Source of the DNA: Lamellibrachia satsuma
Taxonomy: Eukaryota; Annelida; Polychaeta; Sabellida; Siboglinidae
DNA length: 64,000 bases
NCBI GenBank assembly: GCA_033239005.1
Contig: BSQZ01000098.1
Coordinates: 1,184,501 to 1,248,500 of the forward strand
Direction of reading: 5' to 3'
Numbering within the stretch: position 1 is the first letter of the stretch; each line of letters opens with the position of its first letter. Of the stretch, positions 1-13,036 are shown piece after piece. The translations under genes were made by a program, and so were the position numbers. The notes beneath the pieces were generated by a model, which saw only the letters and a list, made by a program, of their open reading frames with translations, was not told the DNA's origin and did not search any database.

Positions 1-899
1 GCGTGACCTGCTAGGTATAGGTAATTCACGTGTTGTATGGGACAATGAATACTCTATTAAAATAATAGATTCACGTGAATTAAAACAGTCAAGGTACATG
101 ACGCGAGTATGTGTTGATAGTCGCGGGTTAGTGACATAGGGGTCGCCACCAGTCAATCCAAGCCGTGTTTTTCTTCTGAGTTTTCTGTTAATGTGACGAA
201 TCCTAGGCGCATCGACATTCGGCTTGCACTCCATTCTGCCAGATCATCTGTTTTTTCCTCTTGGTTTCTTCATACGTCATTCTTCTCATCCGTCTGGTCA
301 GTAAACCTATTCTTTTACTTTTTCTTGGTCTTTATTTAATTACTTCTTTTTTGGCAATAACCGTAAATATAAAATTACGGCGTTCTGTGATGAAAACTGT
401 ATGTGGAGCATATGTCTTCTGCTTCTTGACGCCATGGTGCAGATGGCATGTCAAAAAATACTCATATGAAACGATTAGTACGTGTAATTTTTACATCTTA
501 AGTTACTCGTTCTGGCACAGATCTGTGTCATAAGTGTAGAATCGACCCTTATGTTTTAAAGGTTCACGGTCGTCGCCTCTACGCATAATACCTACTGGGG
601 CGGAAGAAAATGCCTACATGTTTCCTGATAACCAAGTACGTAGTGTAGGCTAAATGCAGTGTTCGTTACCTGGGCCCGTATTCTCGAAAGACTTATGAAT
701 TTCTAACTCACGTTTTTCGTAAACATGGCGGGAAAAGTATCAGGGGGTGTTCACTCTTGGAATATCTGGATAAATATTATCCGCGTGCAAGATACTATTG
801 AAGTATTACATAATCCATGTTAAATCTCAGCCAACACTGGCTGGCTTGCGTTATAATATTAAATTTGCCATGTTATTTTGGTATTGTACATTCCATGAG
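1..899. other. No gene seen
   Basis: AT-rich sequence. The 90-residue frame at 261-533 is cut short by a stop in block C and has no family features. Confidence 0.5.
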
Positions 900-1200
900 C
901 GACCGCCCGACGGCAGCTTTGCCGCCATTTTTACGGAAAACTTGAGTTACGAATTCGTTAGCCGTTCGAGAATCCGGGCCCAGAGCTCGGACCCAGTGGG
1001 TGACTCGAGTCTTCAATCGCGACGCGAGTCGCACTTTTTGACTTGACACTCTGGCATTTCGGACGTACATGGGCTTCTCAGCCAAACACCTGAAACTTGA
1101 TCATTCAGACCGAGACTTGCGAGACTTGAGCAATAACTTGATGCAACTTTCGATCGATGCCTTTTTGCCGACAGAAAAAGTAGTATGATTATGAGTGACA
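900..1200. repeat. Dispersed repeat with gacttgac motifs
   Basis: A stretch rich in gactcgag, gacttgac and gagacttg, followed by ttcgatcgatg and a gtagtatgattatgag end. Relatives occur at 18300-18545, 30590-31030, 34070-34295 and 48027-48320. The shared part (cgatcgatg...gtggtattac...) suggests a SINE- or MITE-like family. Long frames here are not genes. Confidence 0.5.
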
Positions 1201-1357
1201 CTGACACCACGTCCGTCCACAGGGCTAAGAACGGAAGGGGGGATTCGGTAAATGTTAGATTGTTGTATTTTTAGATCTATTCTGTGTAATCTTCTTAAAT
1301 TAATAGACACGGAACCCGCACACAATAAGCTAAAAGAGTCACGGGATGATTTATCTC

Positions 1358-1399
1358 TCCCCCACCCCCACCCACTCCACCCCCACCCCCCCACCCCGA
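1358..1399. repeat. C-rich tract, possible G-quadruplex on the minus strand
   Basis: The minus strand has at least four runs of four or more G separated by one or two bases. The block C counterpart is 48485-48532. Confidence 0.6.
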
Positions 1400-1989
1400 G
1401 GACGGGCCTGAAGCTGCACAAAAAATGTTAAACACCATTAACGTAAGTCACTCGGGAAGATGTGATACAAGTAGTGAAAGATAATCTTCCAGATGATCTT
1501 CGAAGATAGATTCACATACGCGGATTGTATGCACCAAAGATTGAGTCAGAAGCCAGCGTTATAATAAATCCAGTATTGTGAGACACCCTGAAAAGATTAG
1601 GCTTTCACCATTGGATAATGGCGGGGGCAACATGACAGCACAATACAGTTTTATACTGCAATCAATCGATCCCATGAAGCTTTGCACGACATGGCTTTGC
1701 ACGACAGGGCTCCCCTTCAAATGACATAATGGTAGAGCCATGTTCTTGAAGCGCGTTATCACATGGTGTCTGGGGTACAAAACGGTATCTGACATTACCA
1801 CACTATCTACGCAATAGCGTGATCGCGTTGCCGCATAACGACTACCTTACACAAGCTCTACACGAAAGTGATATCTTACAAATAAAATACGTACGAGTAT
1901 GCTCACAATGACCGTTAGTTGTGAATAAATAGCTAAGCATAATTATTATATTTTAATTGTGGTGGTCAACTTCTGTCTCATGAGACTAT

Positions 1990-2400
1990 GCTTGTCTTAG
2001 CTGCTTCATCATCATGTCAGTAAGTTGCCAGCCTGACGCCTCGTACGCTTTATCTTCTGGTTAGTCTGCTACGTTTTTATGTCAATAGCAGTTCCGCTAC
2101 TGAGACTGTTTGCAAGTGCACATGGTCGATGTGATAGTCTTTCAGCTTTCTTGATTATATCATTGTATATCAACTTAAATCGGCTATCTTCTCCATAGAG
2201 AATTATCTTCGAGAGGCGGTCACTAGAAATACGCGGTACGTGCCCCAAGCCATCGTAGTCGTCTATGTTTGAAAATGTTGCTCAGTGGTGCTGAATTGCA
2301 GCGTTGGAGAATTTCAAGGTTGGTAACTTTGTCCTGCTATTTCACACCAAGGACCATACGTAGGCAACGTAGACAGAAGTTCTTTAATGAAGTAACGACT
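1990..2400 (-). mobile_element. LINE C-terminal relic, block A
   Basis: Broken minus-strand frames contain LRCLRMVLGVK, QDKVTNLEILQRCNSAPLS and RRLRWLG, a LINE C-terminus. It directly follows the Penelope-like piece. Confidence 0.6.
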
Positions 2401-2457
2401 GACTCAGTGGTTCGGCTACTGTCGGTAGCCTTCATGGTGAACTGAATTGTGGGACTA

Positions 2458-2957
2458 CTAGTTCGTGTTCTGCTCGCTAGTTGGAATAGCAAGCTGGCCG
2501 TTCCATACGTGGCTGGGTCGCCATCCCCTCTCGTCTAGTTTTATGATTGGAGTCGTCTTTATGGTCCATGTGACCTCTTTAGTCCATCTCGTGTTTATGT
2601 TGCTTTCTCTGTCTATCTTCTTTGTTCCCTCCCAGTCAATGATGTAATTGTTTCTGTTCGTATTTTCAGCTCCGTGTCGTCTCCTAGTTGCTTCTTGATA
2701 ATATCCAGTGTATCGTTGATAAGGCATGTTGGTGAAGAGATACATTGTATTGTGTGATATCAACATATCACCTTGTTCTATCATGATTGAAGCCATTTCA
2801 TTTGCTAAGTGTATACAGTTCTTTATGTGGCGTGATGCCTTACCCACGGTGGGTCCAAGAAGGTATGCCTGTGATTTATTGACTCTGTGTAATCCACAAT
2901 AGGCATGAGAGGTTGTCTGGTTTATGAATTTTCGGAGTGCAGTACATCCACGGTACA
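2458..2957 (-). mobile_element. Penelope-like element fragment, block A (frameshifted)
   Basis: The minus-strand frame reads LLGPTVGKASRHIKNCIH and MYLFTN, matching the start of a Penelope-type reverse transcriptase (LGPLVGK..HHIKNS...LFTS). Relative to 49747-50091, one extra base near 2727 throws the frame after FTN, so the long tail that follows is meaningless. Confidence 0.65.
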
Positions 2958-3347
2958 TTTTCAGCAGTCGGTTGTAGGTACTTATACAGTTATTATGTTA
3001 TCTTGTCATCTTCCTTCAATTGGTCATGTGATGAGATCAACAAGAAGTGCCGGACCATAGCCGTTTTGCACTAAGTCGGGTCCGGACCTGCAGCAACAGC
3101 CTACTGTTTATTTGTAGACTAGCTGAATAAATTAACTTTGTTACTCGATAAAATATGTATACTTGTATTAAGAACAGAGCAGACCCTGCACAACGTTGTG
3201 TTGTGTTGCATTCTACGGCACAATGACATAACATATTTATTGCAGAGAAACGTTTTGTAAACAACATATTTCACTATCAATTCGTCAGTTGCCCATCTGA
3301 ACGAAACTGAGATTTGCTGACTTGCGGTTTTAAAGCATTCCCCACTT

Positions 3348-3776
3348 TCACGTCGTAAAACAGGTTAATACTCTCAGTCGTTGCGTCATTTTACCTAATG
3401 CCTCCAGGGATGGGTTATTCACTTCCCCAGAGGTTGTTGCTGCCAGTAACAAAAGAATGGTCAACCTAACGAACTGCACGGACTCCTGTTTGAAGTGGCC
3501 GTCCAGTAGCGTCAGAAAATGGAAATTAACGAGATTTCTCTGGGACAATGGACCATGTCCGTCAAGTAAATATCCCTCGGGTTCAACCCAGATGCGGTCG
3601 GTTAAATATGCTGTGTCACCCGTGCAGAGTGGGGTGACATAGTGAGCTGTCACGTGTCTGTTGAGACCATCAAGCGACACGTGCGAGCAGTTCTGGCGTG
3701 ACACTTCAACATGAGAGCTGTTGCGGCTTACTCGAGTACGGTGTCTTGTCAGGTCCGACTTCAAGAAGCACTCCAC
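3348..3776 (-). other. Unassigned long frame, block A (copy at 50483-50914)
   Basis: A 142-residue frame with a hydrophobic stretch (LTILLLLAATTSGE). Between copies the few substitutions mostly change residues, and there are indels, so there is no sign of protein constraint. Probably a chance frame. No family recognised on either strand. Confidence 0.2.
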
Positions 3777-4672
3777 ATAGCCAAGAACGGCACTTTACAC
3801 GCTCTTTCGCGTAACACCTATTTCGCTTGTAGTGCGGTATAAGGATACACACACTAGAATATCATCACTGCTGTGTAGTCACAGTGACGCCGAACTTCGC
3901 TAAGATTAACTCCAACCATTTGTGTAGCACGTTATATATTAATAAAAATGTAATGGAACGGAATACGTTTGCGGGTTTTGTTTAGACTCGCTGAACTGCA
4001 CGGCCAACTGTGCCTCGTCAGCAGAGTTAGAGACACGAGGCTTACTAAAATGTACCGACTTGCTAATTAATTAAAGATACAGTCTGACATATTGTTATCA
4101 TAAAATATCATGTCATACAATATACAGTTAAAACTAACATACTGAACACCCAAATGCGTTTTGATGAACCACATATTATGATAATAAGATGTTAGAATAT
4201 AATTATTGTATTGTTTATATTATATAACTATAGAAAATACCATTCTTTGCATATTCAAAGCATTCACCACATTTTGACGCTTTGAGTGAAACGAGTGAAT
4301 AAATATCGGTAAAAACTAAGCACACCTTCGGGAGTGTTATGTTTAACGACAAAGCGTAGAACAGCTACGTGTGCTGGTTCACTTTGTTTGAATGCTATCT
4401 AGTGATCTTACGCTGAAGTGTCAGGCAAAACTGCACTTTCCGAGGTGGAAATTTTATATTTCTCACATTGTATGCGTGCATTTCATACACGACGACAACC
4501 TAAACTTGAATAGTTTGTTAACATTGAGCAAACTGTTGTTTTAGTGTGAATTCTTCTCAGATTTGTCTTCTTTGATCATCATTTCTTTACTTCTTCTATT
4601 CGCTGTACGGATTCCGTTCCACAGTAATTGATATTAAATGGAATGCCTTTAGTCACATACCATAGCCATACT

Positions 4673-4795
4673 AACGTTATTAATGTAATTATAATGATAC
4701 AGTCAGTTTTACGAACGTTATTAATGTAATTATAATGATACAGTCAGTTTTACGAACGTTATTAATGTAATTATAATGATACAGTCAGTTTTAAT
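4673..4795. repeat. 41-bp minisatellite, three units
   Basis: Units begin aacgttattaatgtaattat. The block C counterpart has two units. Confidence 0.9.
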
Positions 4796-5208
4796 ATAAA
4801 GTGCCTGTTACTGGGTGTGTTACGATCACGGTTCGTTTTAGTGAATGTAAGTAAATGTAAGTTTAGTGTAATTTCATTACTGCTATTATGTACAAAATGT
4901 GCAATCATTATTTTAACGTAATTTCCGGTGTTTTATAACAGAATTATACTTGTGTGGCTTTGTGTATTTTATCGTAACTGGATGTACAATCAAACTGAAA
5001 AGTTGTCAATATTAAACTGATTCTGATTCTGACGAACTGACAATGGGCAAAATCAACTCACATAGTTATTATTATTATTATCATCATCATACAATAAGCG
5101 AAAACATGTTTTCTCGTAAATGGCGTCCACGGACATTGGACAAAAATCATCAACTCATAAATTATTATTATCATCATTATGATTAATGTCATGTTTTTCT
5201 GCCTGTAG

Positions 5209-5541
5209 GACACATCCTCCCCAGACGCGACATAGACTCAACTATCCACCGGCGGCGACAGGGTGTCGGTAAGCGGGTGTTCGGAAGACAATAAGTCGGA
5301 CAGCGGCCGAGGCTCCTCCGACGACGCCACATCCAACATTCTAGGTTTACCACCGCACCACACTGCTCTCAAGGGTCCGGGCGCGCCACCCCGTCCTCAC
5401 CAGAACGCCGCTTTAAAATTCGAGTTCCGCCGCAAACTCGTCCTCCACTTCCAAGATGGCGACGCCGATGTGCTGCGAAAAGGTCACATTCATGTTGAGG
5501 CGCCAAATAAAAGAAGGATTCGTCTAGCGAATCAAGTGTGA
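5209..5541 (+). CDS. Exon-like coding segment with SDSGRGSSDD motif, block A
   Basis: A pyrimidine-rich acceptor (tttttctgcctgtag) at 5207-5208 opens a GC-richer segment. Its frame gives CSEDNKSDSGRGSSDD and LPPHHTALKGPGAPP, then a basic part ending RIRLANQV and TGA at 5541. The DSGRGSS motif resembles the cytoplasmic tail of protocadherin-type proteins, so this may be the last exon of such a gene. From the acceptor, that frame has a TAG at 5233, which would kill it unless an internal AG (near 5261) is used. No upstream exon recognised. Confidence 0.45.
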
Positions 5542-6404
5542 GGAGTCGGCAACAACTAACGTAATCATAGGGCCTACTAAGTGTCTATTTTGGAGACATG
5601 TCTTCGAATCGCTGGACGTCGTGTTTTTTATATTTTTTATACTGTGGTGACAATAATGATGTGCTCTGAATAATGATGTGCTCTGTTGGGACATATTCAG
5701 ATTTAATATTATCATCGTTGAATAGTGACAGTGACTCCGGGCTTCCTTAAATTTAGCCCCAAGCATTCGTGGTGTACATTTATAGTAATATAATTATCAG
5801 TAATCTATTGGAATGAGTTTGCATGTGAGTTTTGCTTAGAATGGTTGAAATGGGTAGGGAACTCTCACGTCAACAGAACAAAGTGCCAGTTACCACCAGA
5901 AGAATGTGTCGAAGGACAAAATACGTGAACATAATTTGCACGAACGAGATATGCGCGATGCGTACGCGCGCAGGCAACCTACACATGTATGTGTGCACAA
6001 TATATTCATAAGGTATCTAGGCCTACATTAAAGTACAATTGCAGACATAGTTAGATAGAGTTGTGTTCAGTTTCACATCGTCGCTAACAGTTCAACCAGC
6101 TACTTGTACTGCCCGCTGTAGCAGCATTAGGCTATAGATTGGAAATCACGAAAGTAGTAGTTGATGTTTAATTTAAATTATTTAGTAATAAAAACTTTAT
6201 TGTAAACATGTTTGTAACTTGCTGAAATGGATGCTTGACAGTGAAGCTGTCATCAAATTATTTGTTTTAAGTTTGCTATTTTGACAAATTGTATTAAAAG
6301 GTAAACCTTATATGACCAAATCTTCTTTTTGTTTTGAAACATGGGGAAAATATTACACTTCACAATAAACACAACTAAGCGTGTAATTATCGATATTGCC
6401 TATG
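5542..6404. other. No gene seen
   Basis: AT-rich, with a 17-bp tandem doublet (aataatgatgtgctctg) near 5657-5690. Same in block C (52636-53498). Confidence 0.5.
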
Positions 6405-6408
6405 TCTT

Positions 6409-6460
<52 letters not shown>

Positions 6461-6476
6461 GCACGCATGCACGCAA
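6405..6476. repeat. (ACGC)n array, block A
   Basis: Tetranucleotide array; the block C counterpart (about 53499-53556) is some 12 bp shorter. Confidence 0.9.
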
Positions 6477-6775
6477 GGGGGAATTTCATATATGCTCGTG
6501 CCAACATCGAAGGTCTGAGAACGTGGATCCAAACCACTTGATACAACATTTATTGTTGCGTAGCCTAACTTCGTGCGTCGCCAAAAATTCTCCCGACATG
6601 TGATCACATACATGGGGGCACGTACACTCCACGTACATACTTGAAGGCACTTACACACCACTCTGATCTCAAGACGGAGCCTTCACGATTGGTTCCACTC
6701 TCGTACAATAACAACGGAGGGGGATTATTAGCAGCTCCTGAGCCGCGAATCTGTGATGACAGAGACGGACACCAG

Positions 6776-7019
<244 letters not shown>

Positions 7020-7029
7020 CATACACACA

Positions 7030-8149
7030 AAGGTAATCCAGAGATCAGACATCTTGTTCCCCACCAGCCAGCCACGGATTAAACATAAGATCAACCTCAA
7101 TACTCATCACCAATTCTTCTTTGACATCGCCGCCACATGACGTGGATTGTTGTGGGAATGCCAAGAGAACTGTAGATTAGGCAGTAAAGCGGAGTCACAT
7201 CATTCAGTCAGTGGGGGCTTGCACAAACCGAGTCGCAGATCAACTATTTGACGATAGCAGTGATGAAGTGAGAGACGCTCAGAAGGAAATGGAAACTTTC
7301 GATGCAATACAAAATCGTGGCACTACACTTCTCCACTGAGTCATGCAGCTAGGCGAAGGCCGGGTATACACCCAAAAAATGCCTTTCATAAAAGAATGTT
7401 GCTTCAAAAACGGCACCGAAAACTTTAGATTGGCAACTTTGTTGTTGCTCTATGCAAAAGTAAGATTAAAATTGCTGAGCTACAACTTATTAAGGTACGT
7501 TTTTGTAATAGCGCGGTACCCAGTCCGTGGGACTGCTCAAAGCACGTTACACTTCACCCACTGGCAGACCTGTTAATCCCAACGCCATCTCGACCTCTCT
7601 GGGAAGCATTTAGCGTAAGTGTTTCGCTTATCCTAATGAGAAAAACATAATTATTGAAGAGGAGATATCATGTATTTATTAATGTTTACTACAGTACCAA
7701 TTGTACGTATTGTCTTCACGTGATCTATAATTTGAATAAGTATGTTGGCAAGATAACATTATTACTTGATGGGACTTCTCGTATGCATTTGTAGCGATAC
7801 TAGTATGTCTTGTAACGATTACCGTGGTACTGTCTCAGTGCATTCATCGACAAAGTAATTGTGTAAGGTTTGTTTGACAAAGTAAATAATCGCACACACA
7901 CGATCCACCTCATGTTGTGATTTCTCAGATTGTCACGCTAACTCGGAGAGAACAAATAATTCATCACCTCTTATGGTGTACAGGCTAAAAAACGACATTT
8001 CAACTTGGCGGTGTAATTAATATTGTGACTTATCGCGTACATTTGTAGCGAAGCTGGGATATCAATGATTCAACTATTTAGGAGGTATCTAGGTAAAATA
8101 ACAGATTTGTAAGCACTTGCCTTTATAGTAGGCAGAATGTAGTCTCGAA
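7030..8149. other. No gene seen; dispersed repeat at the right end
   Basis: From about 7770 the sequence (gggacttctcgtatgcattt) belongs to a dispersed family seen also at 20345, 28540, 29790, 32050 and 33310. Confidence 0.5.
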
Positions 8150-10270
8150 GACACGATGCTGATGCGCCCCGTTGTCAACTTGTCAAATTTTGGCAACGTC
8201 CACTGTGGCTGTGAAGGCCGATTCCTGAGTGGCAATCCTTGCCGCAGCCAAAGCAGACGAAACAGGATGACAGTGGTGCTAGTGCTGCTTTTTGTTTTCG
8301 CCACATCCTCTTCTCAGGCGCATACTGGTGTCTCCTTTCATCTGCCCTTTCAATGCCTCTGCGTGTTGCCTGACGCCAAGCAGTGCGGTCTTCGGCCACT
8401 GCTTCCCAGTCTTTGGGGCTGATGTCACAGGACTTCATGTCGCGATTGCAGGCGTCCTTGAATCTGAAGGCTGGGCGTCCCACTGGCCTCGCGCCACTGG
8501 TCAGTTGTCCATATAGGATGTCATTCGGCAAGCGGCCGTCCTCCATGCGCCGTACATGACCCAACCAGCGCAGGCGTATCTGGCTCAGCAGTGAATACAT
8601 GCTGCGGATCCTGGCACGGCCCAATATGTCGCTGTAGGGTATACGGTCCTGCTAGGTGATGCCGAGGATACGCTTGAGGCACCGCATGTGGAAGGTATTG
8701 AGGCGGCGCTCCTGGCACATGTATGTGGTCCACTATTCGCTGCCATAGAGGAGGTTGTTCAAAACACAGGCCTGGTAGATTATCATCTTGGTGTTCTCAG
8801 TGAGCATCTTATTTTCCCATACTCTTTTGCTCAGCTTGGCCGTAGTGCATGCGGCTTTTCCGATGCGCCTGTTTATCTCAGTGTCCAGCGAAAGGTTGTT
8901 GGAGATGTTTGACACGAGGTAGGTGAAGTCCTCTATTACCTTCAGCGTGTAGTCATTGATCTTGATTGAAGGGACTTGGCTGGCATCCCGCGCAATGATG
9001 TTCGTCTTCTTCAGGCTGATTGTGAGTTCAAACTCTCTGCAGGCGTGTGCAAAGCGATTGACCAGCCTCTGGATGGCCTCTCCTGAGTAGGCAGTGTGTG
9101 CTGCATCATCCACAAACAACATCTCCCTGACGTATACCTCTGTCACTTTTGTTTTGGCACGCAGACGTGCCAGGTTGAACAGCTTCCCATCAGATCTGGT
9201 GTGCAGGTCGACACCGTCTGAAGAAGAGTCGAAGGCATATGACAGAAGGAGGGAGAAGAAGATCCCAAACAATGTTGGAGCAAGGACACAGCTTTGATTG
9301 ACACCGCTGCAGACAGGAAGGGCTTCAAAATCGAACCATCGTACACAACTGTACCCTTCATGTTCTCATGGAAGGAGACCTCCATGCTGCCTAGCTTGGG
9401 AGGACAGCCGATCTTCTCAAGTAGGCGGAAGAGTCCCTTCCTGCTGACAAGATCGAAGGCCTTGTTTAAGTCAATGAACGCAACGTAGAGGGTTCTGTTC
9501 TCTGCACTTTTCCTGGAGCGGGCGTACTGCAAAGGTAATATCGATGGTGGATCTTCCTGCTCTGAACCCACACTGGGATTCTGGGTAGTCACGTGAGGCA
9601 AGTTTCTGAAGTCTGATTAGTAGGACCCGAGCGAAGGCCTTCCCCATAGTGCTCAATAATGATATGGCCGAATAGTTGTTGCAGTCACTGTGGTCGCTTT
9701 TGTTTTTGTACAAGGTGACTATTGTAGCATCCCGCATTTCTTGTTCCTTCATTCCAGCAGAGACAGAGCAGTTGATGCAGGTGCTGTAGTAAGGCGGGCT
9801 TCGCACACTTGATCACTTCTGGCGGTATGCTGTCACATCCTGGTGCCTTGCCGCAAGAGAGGGAGTCAATAGCTTTGCCCAGGTCCTCGACTGTGGGCTC
9901 GTTGTCCAGCTCCTCCATCATAGGCAAGTCCCTGGTGGCGTTGAGAGCAGCATTAGTAAAGACTGTTTCTCGGGAGTACAGTTATAAATAATGTTCAACC
10001 CATCGCTCCATCTGTTGATCCCGGTCTGTGAGCATCTCTCCTGATGTGGATTTCAGTGGAGCCATCTTCCTAACAATGGGGCCAACAGCTTTCTTGATAC
10101 CATCGTACACGCCGCGTACTTTTCCTCAGTCGACTGAGCCTTGGATACTCTTGAACAGTTTCAGCCAGTAGCCATTTGCACAGCGTCTTGCTGTGCGTTG
10201 TGCGATGCTCCGTGCAGAACTGAGAGCCAGCAGTGTTTTCTCGCTTGCTATTATATAGGTGCACAATTGT
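8150..10270 (-). mobile_element. RTE-like non-LTR retrotransposon, most complete copy (decayed)
   Basis: Minus-strand pieces in changing frames follow the usual order of an endonuclease/reverse-transcriptase LINE. First comes CGKAPGCDSIPPEVI (9850s), then VTLYKNKSDHSDCNNY and PESQCGFRAGRSTIDITF, then FIDLNKAFDLVSRKGLF. After those come MLFVDDAAHTAYSG (catalytic DD), TISLKKTN, RLRWLGHVRRMEDGRLP and a C-terminal Cys/His knuckle (CFGCGKDCHSGIGLHSH). Frameshifts and stops show it is dead. Assignment to RTE rather than another clade is from memory of motifs. Confidence 0.75.
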
Positions 10271-10276
10271 GGGCAT

Positions 10277-11634
10277 TCTTTTAAAATACGTCGTTATTTT
10301 GTTAGTTTTAATATTTTTAGAAACTCATAAGAGTCAATGAATTTATAGTATAATATTATACAAATGTACCTGTTCGCTTTGATTAGTTATATCTGAAAGA
10401 GAGCGCAGAGGTGTATGGCTTGCTTAAGTATTGATTAGGTCCAAACCAGCATGGCCTGCCTACCTGGTATTTCGCTGGAACAAGGTATCTAATTAAATTA
10501 CATAATGCACCAAGAAATATTATGACGTGATGACATAGCAACGTTAGCAATCTTTGGTTAGGAACTATCCGGGGATTAATTGATATTTGTACTATTCCAT
10601 AAAATATGTCAAACGGTTTACCTGTCAACGCATTATTCAAATGAAACTAGTCAAAAAACAAATTGCCAACCATCCTCCTTTGTCCATATTTATCTTCGTC
10701 TTAACGTAAACCATAGTTCAATCTTATCATCTCTCAAATTTTAATAGCCGTCAATTAGTCACTTTCCCATCATTTTTCAATTCGTCACGTCAGCGATTTT
10801 GGTATGTCCTGTAGCAATTACCTCGTTGTCTTACTCGAACTATCATTTTGTGTCAGAAATCATTAGTAAGATTGTATTTCTCGTGTTATGCAATATGTTG
10901 CCTTGTTTTCTCAGCTCGCATTAGTTAACGTCCGTCCAATGTTAAAATATCGCGGTGCGTGGGTCTTCACTTTCAGCCTCGTGTAGCCAGTTTTCATAAT
11001 TCGTCCTTGGTACATCTGACGACAACTTCAACATAAGTTTGATGTCTTCTGTTATTTTTTTAAATACAGCTCTATGTACTTGGAAAAAATATTCTCAATT
11101 TCATTCCGCCTATTTCTCGCTGTGACGTATGTCTACTTTTTGATGACATCGATATCGCTTGAAGATTATTGTGTCTGCAACCTAGTAATTGACGACGTTA
11201 TAATTCAACAAATACAAAACAAAGACTTCGGACTTCGGTCGGACAGCCGACGTCATAGCTTAGACTTCGTATTCTTAACATATGACAGTGGAGCACGCAA
11301 GTGTCAGTGTTTGCGAGTCATTTCAACATGCTCGCTGTAGCCCGTGTTCATGCCGCTTTTTTTACTAAATATCCAAACCCTCAATATGCTATGACATTTG
11401 AATGTAAAAGTCATTTCACAAAACATATAGTACAGGAAGAGTTGCATTTAGAAATATATATAATTGTATCACACGAAAATTTGGCGCAAAAGATGCATCC
11501 AATGACATCTTTCTAGTTCCCAGCTGTAAAGTCGGTCTAGTTTTTACTGATGTCATTAGCATCCCTGTTTCGTAATTGAAGACTTTCAACGTCAACGAAT
11601 ATAAAAACACAAACTTCGGTCAATGCTAACGTTA
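10277..11634. other. No gene seen
   Basis: Shared by blocks A, B (21441-22859) and C (56561-57924). The frames are short and not conserved between copies. Confidence 0.5.
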
Positions 11635-12180
11635 TCGATGTTTCAACTGAGGGTTCGTTCTGTGAAAGAATGGCAGAGAATCACGCAATCTTTGAAAGCC
11701 CGCGCAAAAACGAACAAGAAGAGAGACATCAATCGTCGAACCATGCGTAATCGCTACAGAGCACTCGCTGTATCCATCGTCCCCTCCAGATAGGAGAGCT
11801 GACTCTGAAAGTAGAGACAGAGAGATGCATACAACTATTTGAAACGAAATACTGCTGCAGACCACTGCGAATTTCATATACTGGACACAAAACATACGAA
11901 TATTTGAGGTAACATGTCAATTCCCTTCCTACAAAGCAAAAACCCGTGTTAGCATCGATGAAACGTCGAAAGCTCTCCTGATTTAGCCAGTCAACCGAAA
12001 CAATAACATTCGAGAAAACCACCCACACTGGAGGGAAAGAGAAGAAGGGGCCGCCATATAGAGAACTGTCTAGATAACATACAAGAATGGACACATCGAG
12101 AACTACGACCCTGCTACACACAGCAGAGGACATGCAACGCTGGCGATGACTGTGTGTGAATGAGACACCTACCACCGTCC
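11635..12180 (+). mobile_element. 3' relic of a second LINE family, block A
   Basis: Broken plus-strand frames hold RYRALAV, a His-rich RILDTKHTN-like stretch and LEGKRRRGRHIENCLDNIQE, the usual C-terminal end of endonuclease/reverse-transcriptase LINEs. Copies are at 22860-23400 and 57925-58470. Confidence 0.6.
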
Positions 12181-13036
12181 TGTCAATGGATGAAGGTGAA
12201 GTTGATTTGTTCTTGGACTAGGACTCGAAGTAAACCCATATCTAAAAGCTTTGCTGTTTGGCTGCTGCTCGCAGCTGATGCACAACCCTTGTTTCTCGAA
12301 TAGATGACCAATAACATGATTCATAAATCATCGGTTTAAAGCAGTGCCACAAGGATACTGAATGCTTCGTGTTTGCTACATATTTCTATGCAGACTTCCA
12401 ACTGATTTTTAAGTTATTTTGCTGATTTGTTTTCATGAATTCATGCTGCCTTAATTTTCATGAATACAGCAAAATGTTGTAATAATAACAATATACTGTG
12501 TGGTGTCGACAGAAATTGAGATGATTATGTTGATGGTGTTAATGCACAATACGATCTCGTCTGAATATAACATAAAATGGAGATATAATAGATAGTTGTA
12601 ATATTGTTTCAAATCATCAGTCGTAACATGAGGCTAGCCGGAGGAAACCACACTAAACACACTAAATATTGTTTTAATTAAACAAACGAATTTAGTAGAC
12701 AGGTCCCATGAACGTTGTTCACGATACTTTTCTATTTCTGCCTGTCATGCAAAATGCTTACAAGGTCGGTAGATGCTATGAAGAATTCAGGCCGAAATAG
12801 TAAGGTAAGCATGCTCATCCTGGTATTTTCTAATAACTAAAGACAAGCCTCAAAAAAATTAAGACCGTGCTCTCTCGAACGTTCTATAGGACGATCTCCC
12901 TCAGTTTATTAGAGAGTGTAATTTCTCCGCTTCTTTTAAAGTAGTCTTTAATGAAAACTTTTATTCAAAACTGCATCCATGCATATGTTGTAATGTAAAG
13001 CACTATGAAAAAACCAAAGGACTGTTGTTGCATATA
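12181..13036. other. No gene seen
   Basis: AT-rich. About 0.3 kb of it (12331-12660) is missing in block B. Confidence 0.5.

Noticed and set aside
3348..3776. 142-residue frame as a gene
   Set aside because: Most differences between copies change residues, and three bases of indel rewrite a short segment. No family match, no splice logic.
4500..5200. CRISPR-like array from the 41-bp repeats
   Set aside because: The units are directly adjacent without spacers in a eukaryotic context; a plain minisatellite.
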